Assembly (NCBI GenBank): GCA_031283405.1
Contig: JAITBX010000052.1
Span: 1 to 10,647 of the forward strand
Origin: Burkholderiales bacterium
Lineage (GTDB): Bacteria; Pseudomonadota; Gammaproteobacteria; Burkholderiales; Casimicrobiaceae
Direction of reading: 5' to 3'
DNA length: 10,647 nucleotides
Of this stretch, positions 1 to 6,597 are shown piece by piece. The stretch's first letter is position 1, and the number at the start of each line of letters is the position of its first letter. A program made the position numbers and the translations under genes. Below the pieces are notes generated by a model. It saw nothing but the letters and a program-made list of their open reading frames with translations. It did not search any database and had not been told where the DNA came from.

Positions 1-1181
1 ACCTGGAACAGGGCTATTTCGTCGTGCTCGAAAGCCCACTGGCTGCCGACCAGGTACATGCGCCAGATGCGCCAGGATTTGCCGGCCACCATTGATTTCA
101 GGCGTTCGGCCCTGGCCTCGAAGGCGTCGCTCCAGCATTGCAGGGTGCGCGCGTAGTGACGGCGCAGGTTCTCGATGTCGAACGGCTCCAGTCCGCCTTC
201 CTGCATGGCGGTGAGCACGGTGCCGATGTGCGGCAGCTCGCCCTGCGGAAAAACGTATTGGTCGATGAAGCGGCCGCCGCCGTGGCTGGTTTCGCCGTTG
301 TCGGCGTCGGTGGAGGTGATGCCGTGGTTCATCGCCCAGCCGCCGGGCGCCAGCAAGTTCCGGATGATGCGAAAGTAGGCGTTCAGATTCTTCAGGCCGA
401 CGTGCTCGAACATGCCGACGCTGGTGATGCGGTCGAACGGGCCCTTGACATCGCGGTAGTCCTGCAAGCGAATGTCGATGTGGTCTTGCAACCCGGCGGC
501 GCGCACGCGCTCGCTGGCCAGGTCGAACTGGTTTTGCGACAGCGTGATGCCGACGCACCGGGCGCCGAATTGCTGCGCCGCGCGCAATGCCAGCGCGCCC
601 CAGCCGCAACCGATGTCGAGCAGGCTCTGGCCGGGCTGCAACCGGATCTTGGTCAGAATGTGGTCGATCTTTTTCGTCTGCGCCTGGGCCAGCGTCTCGT
701 CGCCTTGCTCGAAGTAGGCGCACGAATACACCATCGCCGGGTCCAGCCACTCGGCGTAGAAAGCGTTGGAAACGTCGTAGTGGTACTGAATGGCCTGGCG
801 GTCGGTGGCGCGGGTGTGGCTGACGGCGCTGGCCACCTTGTGCGCGATGCGCTGCATCCAGCCGGGCTGGCCATCGCCGGCGTCGCCGGCTTCGGCCAGC
901 CGGTGGGCCACGTCCATGATGTCGCTTACCGTGCCGGTAACGTCGATGTGGCCCTCGACGTAGGCGCGCCCCAGGTTGTCCAGCGAAGGCGCCAGCAGCG
1001 CGGCGGCGCCGGCGGCGTCGCGCACATCGACGATCACGCGAGGTTCGGCGTCGGACTTGGTGAGGCTCAGACCGGGGCTGTTGTTCCAGCGCACCCGCAG
1101 AGGAAGATCGAAACGTTGACGCAGCCGTTCTGCCCACGGCGTGAGGGCTGCTTGCAGAGGAGAAAGTGCGGAAGATTGCAT
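1..1181 (-). CDS. cfa: Cyclopropane-fatty-acyl-phospholipid synthase, C-terminus cut by window edge
   Basis: SAM-dependent methyltransferase that adds a methylene bridge across the double bond of unsaturated acyl chains in membrane phospholipids, a stationary-phase and stress modification. The 393 visible residues show the SAM-binding motif DIGCGWG at 189-195. The family's active-site positions align: Cys154 in YSCAYF, Glu259 in MFEHVG, His286 in MNHG and Tyr343 in HYARTLQCW; these match E. coli Cfa C139, E239, H266 and Y317. The reading is still open at base 1 in the LFQ segment near the family's C-terminus, so only about 15-20 residues should be missing. The start is the ATG at 1181; AAGGAG lies at 1193-1198, a long 11-base spacing, and its first half is inside a strong hairpin. 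Codons 1-30 have about 53% A/T third positions, codons 31-90 about 12%. Identity is secure. Confidence 0.96.
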   Translation of the reverse strand, partial: MQSSALSPLQAALTPWAERLRQRFDLPLRVRWNNSPGLSLTKSDAEPRVIVDVRDAAGAAALLAPSLDNLGRAYVEGHIDVTGTVSDIMDVAHRLAEAGDAGDGQPGWMQRIAHKVASAVSHTRATDRQAIQYHYDVSNAFYAEWLDPAMVYSCAYFEQGDETLAQAQTKKIDHILTKIRLQPGQSLLDIGCGWGALALRAAQQFGARCVGITLSQNQFDLASERVRAAGLQDHIDIRLQDYRDVKGPFDRITSVGMFEHVGLKNLNAYFRIIRNLLAPGGWAMNHGITSTDADNGETSHGGGRFIDQYVFPQGELPHIGTVLTAMQEGGLEPFDIENLRRHYARTLQCWSDAFEARAERLKSMVAGKSWRIWRMYLVGSQWAFEHDEIALFQ

Positions 1182-1194
1182 AACGAACCAAGCT

Positions 1195-1223
1195 CCTTGA
1201 ATCTTGCGCGGCAAAATTCAAGG
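1195..1223 (-). promoter_or_regulatory. Leader hairpin overlapping the cfa Shine-Dalgarno
   Basis: On the minus-strand RNA the 5' arm CCUUGAAUUUUGC pairs with the 3' arm GCAAGAUUCAAGG: 13 bp, one G-U wobble, 3-base loop. The final AAGG of the 3' arm is the first part of the only good Shine-Dalgarno (AAGGAG, 1193-1198) before the cfa ATG at 1181. No U-run follows, so it is not an intrinsic terminator. Folding would occlude ribosome binding; a trans-acting RNA, protein or temperature could open it. The structure is read directly; the regulatory role is inferred. Confidence 0.65.
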
Positions 1224-1265
1224 TCGCCGCACACGGCTTGTCCAAAAACTGGGCGCCCATAAACT

Positions 1266-1292
1266 ACCATATTTTTGTATATTTTGCATCAA
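1266..1292 (-). promoter_or_regulatory. Candidate cfa promoter
   Basis: An AT-rich patch in the lpxH-cfa gap. On the minus strand TTGATG (1287-1292) and TATGGT (1266-1271) are 15 bases apart, shorter than ideal. It would give a leader of roughly 75-80 bases containing the RBS hairpin. Weak match, offered only as the best candidate in this gap. Confidence 0.28.
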
Positions 1293-1323
1293 GGGCGCGG
1301 CGCGCCATAGAGAGAAAATGAAA

Positions 1324-2058
1324 TCAGAACTGCGTTCCGTCGATTTCCAAAACCCGGCAACCCGCTTCCGAGATTTCCAGATACAGGCCGCTGTCTCGCC
1401 AATCGGGAAGCACGATGCGTTCGCGTTCGCGGCCATGAAGATCGAAGCGATGCGTGTCAGGCCGATGGGTGTGACCGTGGATCATTCGCGCCGCTTCGTG
1501 TTCGAGCAGGCAGGAGACAACAGTGTCTTGATTCACGTCCGTTTGATAAACGGATTTGCCTTGCGCTTTCATGCTGCGACGGCGAAAACGCCAGGCGATC
1601 CAGCGCCGCAAAAAATATGGCAGCACCAGATATTGCCGTATCCGCGTCGGTGTGCGCCAGAAACGGCGCGCCACCTGATAATCTTCATCGTTGGTGCAGA
1701 GAAGATCGCCGTGCGTCAGCACAGTGCGCACACCGTAAAGATCGAGCGCGAAAGGATCGGGCAACAGCGTGACGCGCGCTTCGTGCGCAAAACGTTCGCC
1801 GATCAGAAAATCTCGGTTGCCGTGCTGTAAAAAAACCGACACGCCCGATGCACCGACGCCTGCCAGATGGCGCGCGATGTTTTGATAATACGGTTCGCGC
1901 AACTGATCGTCGCCCAGCCAGTAATCGAACAAATCGCCCAGAATGTAAACCTCGGCAGCTAACCGCGCCGGCGCGGCGCAGAAAGTTTCAAAGCATTGCG
2001 TCAGCCGCAGTTGCTGCGGCGACAAATGCAAGTCCGAAAGAAACAGGATGGAGGGCAT
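1324..2058 (-). CDS. lpxH: UDP-2,3-diacylglucosamine pyrophosphohydrolase (lipid A synthesis)
   Basis: Peripheral inner-membrane enzyme that hydrolyses UDP-2,3-diacylglucosamine to lipid X and UMP, the fourth step of lipid A synthesis. All motifs of the calcineurin-like metallophosphatase are present: SDLHL (Asp9, His11), GDLFDYWLGDD (Asp42), HGNRD (Asn81), THGD (His116) and GHTHRP (His196, His198), giving the full two-metal (Mn2+) ligand set of LpxH. An arginine-rich, aromatic stretch near 150-163 fits the membrane-facing cap. With the ATG at 2058 the protein is 244 aa, close to the 240 of E. coli. A TTG at 2073 would add five residues but would lie only about 10 bases from the predicted transcription start, so the ATG is preferred; neither has a good Shine-Dalgarno. 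It lies downstream of ppiB behind a terminator and its own -10 box. Confidence 0.95.
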   Translation of the reverse strand: MPSILFLSDLHLSPQQLRLTQCFETFCAAPARLAAEVYILGDLFDYWLGDDQLREPYYQNIARHLAGVGASGVSVFLQHGNRDFLIGERFAHEARVTLLPDPFALDLYGVRTVLTHGDLLCTNDEDYQVARRFWRTPTRIRQYLVLPYFLRRWIAWRFRRRSMKAQGKSVYQTDVNQDTVVSCLLEHEAARMIHGHTHRPDTHRFDLHGRERERIVLPDWRDSGLYLEISEAGCRVLEIDGTQF

Positions 2059-2089
2059 TTCATGGATCGGCAAAAGGTTGCAAATTCGT

Positions 2090-2095
2090 ATTATA
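2090..2095 (-). promoter_or_regulatory. lpxH promoter -10 box
   Basis: On the minus strand a perfect TATAAT lies 31 bases upstream of the lpxH ATG and just downstream of the ppiB terminator. Initiation near 2083 would leave a leader of about 25 bases. The -35 region at 17-base spacing is a T-run, not TTGACA, so an activator or another upstream contact may help. Confidence 0.5.
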
Positions 2096-2112
2096 CGATT
2101 GGTCGCGCCGAT

Positions 2113-2150
2113 AAAAAACGCTGCCGCATCATCATGGACGCGACAGCGTT
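2113..2150 (-). terminator. Intrinsic terminator of the ppiA-ppiB operon
   Basis: On the minus strand the stem AACGCTGTCGC / GCGGCAGCGTT (11 bp with one G-U) closes a 12-base loop and runs straight into six T residues (2113-2118 on plus). It starts 16 bases after the ppiB stop. A textbook rho-independent terminator separating ppiB from lpxH. Confidence 0.82.
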
Positions 2151-2166
2151 CGCAACACCCATCGGG

Positions 2167-2673
2167 TCAGGAAATGACTTCGATGCTCTTGATGATGATG
2201 TCTCTTTTCGGCACGTCCTGATGAAAACCGACGCGACCGGTCGGCTGCATTTTGATTTCGTCGATGACGCTCTCGCCTTCGACCACTTTGCCGAACACGC
2301 AATAGCCCCAGCCCTGCGGCGTGGCGCTCTTGAAATCCAGAAAAGCGTTATCCTGAACGTTGATGAAAAACTGCGAGGTCGCCGAGTTCGGCTCGGTCGT
2401 GCGCGCCATCGCCACTGTGTAGCTTTCGTTCTTGAGTTTGTTGTTGGCTTCGTTGTCGATCGGCTCGCGCGTCGCTTTTTCCTTCATCCCCGGCAGGAAG
2501 CCGCCGCCCTGAATCATGAAGTTGCTGATGACGCGGTGAAAGATCGTGCCGTTGTAGTGGCCGTCGCGCACGTATTGCAAAAAGTTGGCGACGGTTTTCG
2601 GCGCCTGTTTGGCGTTCAGTTCTATGGTGAAGTCACCGTAATTGGTGCTCACGCGGACGAGCGCAGTTTTCAT
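2167..2673 (-). CDS. ppiB: Cytosolic cyclophilin-type peptidyl-prolyl cis-trans isomerase
   Basis: Catalyses cis-trans isomerisation of X-Pro bonds in the cytosol. The 168 aa form one cyclophilin domain with no signal peptide. The catalytic block FHRVISNFMIQGG places Arg47, Phe52 and Gln55; further on are MARTTEPNSATSQFFIN and the GWGYCVFGKVVEG segment. E. coli PpiB is 164 aa, so the length fits. The ATG at 2673 has AGGA about 8 bases upstream. The gene follows ppiA after 32 bases, so the two are very probably co-transcribed and end at the terminator at 2113-2150. ppiB and ppiA are clear paralogues that differ mainly by the exported N-terminus and a shorter loop region. Confidence is high. 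Confidence 0.95.
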   Translation of the reverse strand: MKTALVRVSTNYGDFTIELNAKQAPKTVANFLQYVRDGHYNGTIFHRVISNFMIQGGGFLPGMKEKATREPIDNEANNKLKNESYTVAMARTTEPNSATSQFFINVQDNAFLDFKSATPQGWGYCVFGKVVEGESVIDEIKMQPTGRVGFHQDVPKRDIIIKSIEVIS

Positions 2674-2705
2674 GGCATCTTTCCTGTTTTCTGTTGATGT
2701 GTATT

Positions 2706-3362
2706 CTACTTGGCCGCAGCGCCTTTGTTGCCGGCCTTGACAACGACGGCTTTGTGAATCACGACCGGCGTTTTGGGAAGGTTGCCCTGCCCGCCCTGCA
2801 TGCCGGTTTCAACCTTGGCGATTTTGTTGACCACATCCATCCCCTCGATCACTTTGCCGAACACGGTATAGCCGTAGCCCTGCGGCGTCGAAGCGGTGTA
2901 GTCGAGCGGCGTGTTGTTGGCGACGTTGATGAAAAACTGCGCGGAGGCCGAATTGGGATCGGGGCGGCGCGCCATCGCGATAGTGCCGATGGTGTTCTTG
3001 ACGCCCGCTTTCTGGTTTTCCGGGCCCTCGTTGGGAATCGGCGGCTTGGTCGGTTTTTCTTGAAGTTTTTCGTCGTAGCCGCCGCCTTGAATCATGAATT
3101 TGTCGATCACCCGATGAAACAAAGTGCCGTCGTAGAAACCGGATTTGACATAGCCGAGAAAGTTTTCAACCGTCTTCGGCGCGGCCTGCGGGAAAAGCTC
3201 CAGCTTGATCTTGCCCATCGACGTATCAAGCTCCACCTGCGGCGCGGTCGCGGTTTTGTCGGCGGCGGACGCCGTGTCGGCCGCGCTCGCGCTCATCCCC
3301 ACACTTGTTCCCATCGCCATCGCCAGAAACACGATCCCTGCCCACACATAACGCTTCATCAT
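2706..3362 (-). CDS. ppiA: Periplasmic cyclophilin-type peptidyl-prolyl cis-trans isomerase
   Basis: Exported prolyl isomerase that assists folding in the periplasm. The 218 aa begin with a Sec signal peptide: MMKRY, a hydrophobic core at about 6-23, and an Ala-rich cleavage zone (SASAAD) near 24-29, then a short Ala/Thr-rich linker. The cyclophilin domain starts near VELDTSMGKI and has FHRVIDKFMIQGGG (catalytic Arg, Phe, Gln), MARRPDPNSASAQFFIN and YGYTVFGKVIEG. Starts at 3362 and 3359 are both possible; AGGAG lies 5 or 8 bases upstream respectively. The C-terminus is Lys/Ala-rich. It is the first gene of a two-gene operon with ppiB, and a promoter is visible upstream. The signal peptide separates it functionally from ppiB. 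Confidence 0.94.
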   Translation of the reverse strand: MMKRYVWAGIVFLAMAMGTSVGMSASAADTASAADKTATAPQVELDTSMGKIKLELFPQAAPKTVENFLGYVKSGFYDGTLFHRVIDKFMIQGGGYDEKLQEKPTKPPIPNEGPENQKAGVKNTIGTIAMARRPDPNSASAQFFINVANNTPLDYTASTPQGYGYTVFGKVIEGMDVVNKIAKVETGMQGGQGNLPKTPVVIHKAVVVKAGNKGAAAK

Positions 3363-3379
3363 TCTGTCTCCTGAAACCC

Positions 3380-3392
3380 GGGGCGACGCCCC
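3380..3392 (-). promoter_or_regulatory. GC-rich hairpin at predicted 5' end of ppiA mRNA
   Basis: On the minus strand GGGGC and GCCCC pair around a 3-base loop (13-base near-palindrome). It begins about 7 bases after the predicted ppiA -10 box, so the transcript may start with this hairpin; the Shine-Dalgarno AGGAG follows it unpaired. A 5'-terminal stem of this kind often protects mRNA from 5'-end-dependent decay; that role is inferred. Confidence 0.4.
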
Positions 3393-3398
3393 TCAAAA

Positions 3399-3427
3399 AT
3401 TCTAATATTACGATACCGGCGCGACAA
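3399..3427 (-). promoter_or_regulatory. ppiA-ppiB promoter
   Basis: On the minus strand TTGTCG (3422-3427), a 17-base spacer, and TAGAAT (3399-3404, 5 of 6 to consensus). The start would fall near 3392, about 30 bases before the ppiA ATG. Good -10, mediocre -35. Confidence 0.5.
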
Positions 3428-3454
3428 TGTCAGCATTTGTTGACAATCGGCGCC
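3418..3454. repeat. Imperfect inverted repeat between purB and ppiA
   Basis: Outer arms GGCGC/GCGCC and inner arms TGTCA/TGACA are separated by an unpaired internal segment. It starts 13 bases past the purB stop and covers the ppiA -35 region. With no T-run it is at best a weak purB terminator; it could also be an operator for ppiA. Structure seen, role unknown. Confidence 0.35.
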
Positions 3455-3467
3455 CTTGTTTTCATGA

Positions 3468-4850
3468 CTAAACCCGTTTGGCCAGCGCCGCAGCGCGCCC
3501 CAGATACGTTGCAGGCGTCAACGCTTTCAGTTGCGCCTTCACCGTCTCCGGCAGGGCCAATTCGTCGATGAACACATGCAGGGTTTCGCGGGTCATTCCC
3601 TTGCCGCGCGTCAGCGCCTTCAGCTTTTCATAAGGCTGCGCGATGCCGTAGCGCCGCATGATGGTTTGAATCGGTTCGGCCAGCACTTCCCAACAAGCGT
3701 CGAGGTCTTCGGCCAACCGCGCCGGATTGGCTTGCAGTTTCGCCAGCCCGCTGCGCAACGAAATCCAGCCCAGCAGCGTGTGGCCGAACGCCACGCCCAT
3801 GTTGCGCAAAACGGTTGAATCGGTCAAATCGCGCTGCCAGCGCGACACCGGCAATTTTTCGGCGAGATGGCGCAGCAACGCATTGGCGATGCCGAGATTG
3901 CCTTCGGAGTTTTCAAAGTCGATCGGATTGACTTTGTGCGGCATCGTTGACGAGCCGACCTCGCCTTCCTTCACTTTCTGCTTGAAATAGCCGAGCGAAA
4001 TGTAGCCCCACACATCGCGGTCGAAGTCGATCAATATCGTGTTGAGCCGCGAGAGCGCATCGAAGAGCGCCGCCATGCCGTCGTGCGGTTCGATCTGCGT
4101 GGTGTAAGCGTGAAACGTCAGTCCCATGTGTTCGATGAAGCGGCGCGACAGCGCTTCCCAGTCCACATCGGGATACGCCGCCAGATGCGCGTTGTAATTG
4201 CCGACCGCGCCGTTGCACTTGGCGCGCAGCGGCGCGCGCTCGATTTCGGCCACGGCTTGTTCCAGCCGCACACAGAAATTCGCCATTTCCTTGCCCAGCG
4301 TCGTCGGCGTTGCCGGTTGTCCGTGCGTGCGCGACAGCATCGGTGCGTCGGCCAGCGCATGCGCCAGCGCGCACATTTCGGCGAGCATCTCGCGCAATAT
4401 CGGCAACAACACTTGCTCGCGCGCCTCTTTGAGCGCCCGCGCATGCGCGATGTTGTTGATGTCCTCCGACGTACAGCCGAAATGAAAAAATTCTTCGACT
4501 TCGGCGACTTCCGGGTGAGGCTTGAAACGTTCCTTCAACCAGTATTCAACCGCTTTCACATCGTGATTGGTCGTGCGCTCGATGATCTTGATCCGTTCGG
4601 CATCTTCGAGCGAAAAACGCTCGCCGACTTCACGCATCAAAAATAACGTCCCCTGCGAAAACGTCGGCACTTCGGTGATGCCCGGCGTTTCCGACAGCGC
4701 TTGCAGCCACGCCAACTCGATCTGTATCCGATAACGGATTAGCGCAAACTCGGAGAAGTACGCCCGCAGCGCTTCCACTTTTTTCTCGTAACGGCCATCC
4801 AGCGGCGACAACGCCAGCAGCGCGTGATGATGATGAATGTCCGACGGCAT
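3468..4850 (-). CDS. purB: Adenylosuccinate lyase
   Basis: Cytosolic homotetrameric lyase of the fumarase/aspartase superfamily. It acts twice in purine synthesis, splitting SAICAR to AICAR and adenylosuccinate to AMP, releasing fumarate each time. Seen: the N-terminal LSPLDGRY motif, TTNHDVKAVEY, the FHFGCTSEDINN segment, RTHGQPATPTT, and the family signature GSSTMPHKVNPIDFEN, whose flexible loop carries the catalytic serine. With the ATG at 4850 the protein is 460 aa, against 456 in E. coli. This start has AAAGGA six bases upstream; the in-frame ATG at 4871 and TTG at 4889 lack such a site. Four consecutive histidines near the N-terminus are unusual. The gene follows engB after 48 bases, probably in one transcript. 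Identity is secure. Confidence 0.97.
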   Translation of the reverse strand: MPSDIHHHHALLALSPLDGRYEKKVEALRAYFSEFALIRYRIQIELAWLQALSETPGITEVPTFSQGTLFLMREVGERFSLEDAERIKIIERTTNHDVKAVEYWLKERFKPHPEVAEVEEFFHFGCTSEDINNIAHARALKEAREQVLLPILREMLAEMCALAHALADAPMLSRTHGQPATPTTLGKEMANFCVRLEQAVAEIERAPLRAKCNGAVGNYNAHLAAYPDVDWEALSRRFIEHMGLTFHAYTTQIEPHDGMAALFDALSRLNTILIDFDRDVWGYISLGYFKQKVKEGEVGSSTMPHKVNPIDFENSEGNLGIANALLRHLAEKLPVSRWQRDLTDSTVLRNMGVAFGHTLLGWISLRSGLAKLQANPARLAEDLDACWEVLAEPIQTIMRRYGIAQPYEKLKALTRGKGMTRETLHVFIDELALPETVKAQLKALTPATYLGRAAALAKRV

Positions 4851-4898
4851 CGTCGTTCCTTTCTTGCTCATGTCTTTTTGTTCGTGCAACTCGTCAAA

Positions 4899-5582
4899 TT
4901 ATGCAACCCATCCTGCGATGACCCTGTCCGCCGCCTCGATGCCGCGCCGCGCCGTCGCCGAAAACTCGACCGTCGTCACTCCGGCAACGCCCGCATTATC
5001 ATACACGCGCAAAGACTTTTCCATTTCGGCCAGCGCGCGACGGCGCTCCTGCACGTTGAGCTTGTCGGACTTGGTCGCCAGCAGCAACACCGGCCTGCCC
5101 GAGCGCATGAACGCTTCAAGCACCGGCCGGTCCAGATCGCTGATGCCGCGCCGAATGTCAACAACCAGCACCAGCGCCCCCAGCGTTTGCCGCTCCGTGA
5201 CGTAGCGCCACAAAAAATCCTGCCAGACATCTTTGGTTTTCCGCGTTACCGCCGCATAGCCGTATCCCGGCAAATCGACCGCATACGCGCCGCAACGCAT
5301 CTGAAAAAAATTGATCTGCTGCGTTCGCCCCGGCGTGCGCGAGGCAAAAGCCAGTCGCGCGCGCCGCGCCAGCGCATTGATCGCGCTCGACTTGCCGGCG
5401 TTGGAGCGGCCGGCAAACGCGATCTCGATCGGCCCCGCCGCCGGCAACTGCTTCCACTGCGCCGCGCCCGTCACAAATGTCGCTTCCAGCAACGGCGGCG
5501 CTTGTTTTTCATCCGTCTGTTCGCGTCCGGCATCATTCGGCGGAGAGTGAGCGCTATCTGCGCGGTCAAGGTCGGTCATCAT
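4899..5582 (-). CDS. engB: Ribosome-biogenesis GTP-binding protein EngB (YihA/YsxC)
   Basis: Small essential GTPase of the TrmE-Era-EngA-EngB-Septin group, required for late assembly of the large ribosomal subunit. All G motifs are visible: G1 GRSNAGKSS at 58-66, the G2/switch I segment PGRTQQINFF, G3 DLPGYGYA, G4 TKSDKLN and a G5-like FSATAR near the C-terminus. At 227 aa it is slightly longer than E. coli YihA (210); the extra length is a polar, low-complexity N-terminal tail of about 30 residues before the core, common in proteobacterial members. The start is either of two adjacent ATGs (5582 or 5579); a TTG at 5591 is less likely, and no strong Shine-Dalgarno decides between them. Upstream is the aqpZ terminator, so a promoter must lie in 5583-5677, but I see no convincing boxes there. 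purB follows. Confidence 0.96.
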   Translation of the reverse strand: MMTDLDRADSAHSPPNDAGREQTDEKQAPPLLEATFVTGAAQWKQLPAAGPIEIAFAGRSNAGKSSAINALARRARLAFASRTPGRTQQINFFQMRCGAYAVDLPGYGYAAVTRKTKDVWQDFLWRYVTERQTLGALVLVVDIRRGISDLDRPVLEAFMRSGRPVLLLATKSDKLNVQERRRALAEMEKSLRVYDNAGVAGVTTVEFSATARRGIEAADRVIAGWVA

Positions 5583-5677
5583 GCGGTTCAAGGGCGCAGT
5601 GCGTCGCTGTCGGCGGTCAGCGCTCGCCTGTTTCCGGTTTCTGTTTTGTCGAAGCGCTATCTTACCTTCATCAACGC

Positions 5678-5702
5678 AAAAAGCCCCGCGAAGGGGCTTT
5701 TT
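5678..5702 (-). terminator. Intrinsic terminator of aqpZ (bidirectional shape)
   Basis: AAAAAGCCCC (5678-5687), a 5-base loop, and GGGGCTTTTT (5693-5702). Read on the minus strand it is a GC stem with a UUCG-like loop followed by five U residues, 46 bases after the aqpZ stop. Its symmetry would let it work in both directions, but no plus-strand gene enters it. Confidence 0.88.
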
Positions 5703-5748
5703 GTTTGTCAGAGAATGAAAAATACGCGAAAAAATGTGAAGGCAAAAC

Positions 5749-6459
5749 TTATCCTTTTTTGCCGCACTTCTCGCAAGTCACGACGCGGTACAGCAACGCG
5801 CCCGCCACGCCGCCGACCAGCGGCGCCGCCCAGAACAGCCACAACTGCCCCAACGCCCAGCCGCCGTCCGCAAACAACGCCTGCGAAGTCGAACGGGCGG
5901 GGTTGACCGAGGTGTTGGTCACCGGAATGCTGATGAGGTGAATCAAGGTCAGACACAGGCCGATGGCGATCGGCGCGAAACCGGCCGGCGCGCGCGAGTC
6001 GGTCGCTCCCATGATGACGAACAGAAACATTGCGGTCATCACCGCTTCGACAAGAAACGCCGCGCCCAACCCGTAACCGCCCGGCGAATGAGCGTCATAA
6101 CCGTTGGCGGCAAAATTCCCCGCTTGCACCCCAGCTTTGCCGGTCACGATCAAATACAACACAGCGGCCGCAACGATAGCGCCGACCACCTGCGCGATGA
6201 TATAGGGCACAACTTCGCGGAATGGGAACCGCCCGCCTGCCGCCAGGCCCAGAGTCACGGCGGGATTCAAATGGCACCCCGAGATATGTCCTACCGCATA
6301 CGCCATCGTCAGAACGGTCAAGCCGAACGCCAGCGCCACGCCGGCAAACCCGATCCCCAGTTGCGGAAAAGCGGCCGCTAAAACCGCGCTGCCGCAACCG
6401 CCCAGAACCAGCCAAAACGTTCCTATTCCCTCTGCCAATAAACGCTTCATCAACGGCAT
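5749..6459 (-). CDS. aqpZ: Aquaporin Z, water-selective channel
   Basis: Tetrameric inner-membrane water channel of the MIP family. The 236 aa (E. coli 231) contain six hydrophobic helices and the two half-helix motifs HLNPAVT (NPA 65-67) and SVNPARS (NPA 186-188). The selectivity-filter residues are those of a strict water channel: Phe45, His174, Thr183 and Arg189, so glycerol transport is unlikely. The start is the ATG at 6459, with AAGGAG (6467-6472) seven bases upstream; the open frame extends to 6630 but without a good start. The short C-terminal tail ends in CEKCGKKG, a CxxCG pair that is odd for this family. It is monocistronic: a terminator lies downstream, and upstream is a divergent intergenic region with a palindrome at 6492-6509. 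Confidence 0.96.
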   Translation of the reverse strand: MPLMKRLLAEGIGTFWLVLGGCGSAVLAAAFPQLGIGFAGVALAFGLTVLTMAYAVGHISGCHLNPAVTLGLAAGGRFPFREVVPYIIAQVVGAIVAAAVLYLIVTGKAGVQAGNFAANGYDAHSPGGYGLGAAFLVEAVMTAMFLFVIMGATDSRAPAGFAPIAIGLCLTLIHLISIPVTNTSVNPARSTSQALFADGGWALGQLWLFWAAPLVGGVAGALLYRVVTCEKCGKKG

Positions 6460-6491
6460 CGCGTCACTCCTTCTCAAAAAATGGGGCGGCG

Positions 6492-6509
6492 ATGCCGATC
6501 GTTCGGCAT
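6492..6509. repeat. Perfect palindrome upstream of aqpZ
   Basis: ATGCCGA and TCGGCAT, 7-bp perfect arms around TCGT, 33 bases upstream of the aqpZ ATG. It fits an operator for a dimeric repressor or a leader hairpin. No T-run, so not a terminator. Role unknown. Confidence 0.45.
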
Positions 6510-6576
6510 ACGCGCCACAACATGATAGTGGACGAAACACACCGCATGCCAGACGGTACGTAGCGAAGCGCACAGA

Positions 6577-6597
6577 ATTCACAGAGATTTCACAAAG
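6577..6597. repeat. Pair of direct repeats, ATTCACAGAG / TTTCACAAAG
   Basis: Two imperfect 10-base copies (6577-6586 and 6588-6597) with an 11-base period, one helical turn, in the aqpZ/CZB-like divergent region. On the minus strand each contains TGTGA, but in direct orientation, unlike a CRP site. A tandem binding site is possible; chance is not excluded. Confidence 0.25.

Noticed and set aside
138..1262. A 374-codon open frame on the plus strand opposite cfa
   Set aside because: Low-complexity Ala/Val/Gly-rich translation without motifs, fully antisense to a well-recognised methyltransferase; a composition shadow.
2673..2706. Recent tandem duplication as origin of ppiA and ppiB
   Set aside because: The two proteins differ too much in loops and ends, and the exported/cytosolic pair is widespread; an old paralogy, not a recent local event.
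1996..3374. Plus-strand open frames of 233 and 226 codons opposite ppiB and ppiA
   Set aside because: They resemble each other only because the two cyclophilin genes beneath them are paralogues. No ribosome site or domain supports them.
5583..5677. A promoter for engB
   Set aside because: TAAGAT and TTGATG on the minus strand are present after the terminator, but no pair has acceptable spacing and match, so no call was made.
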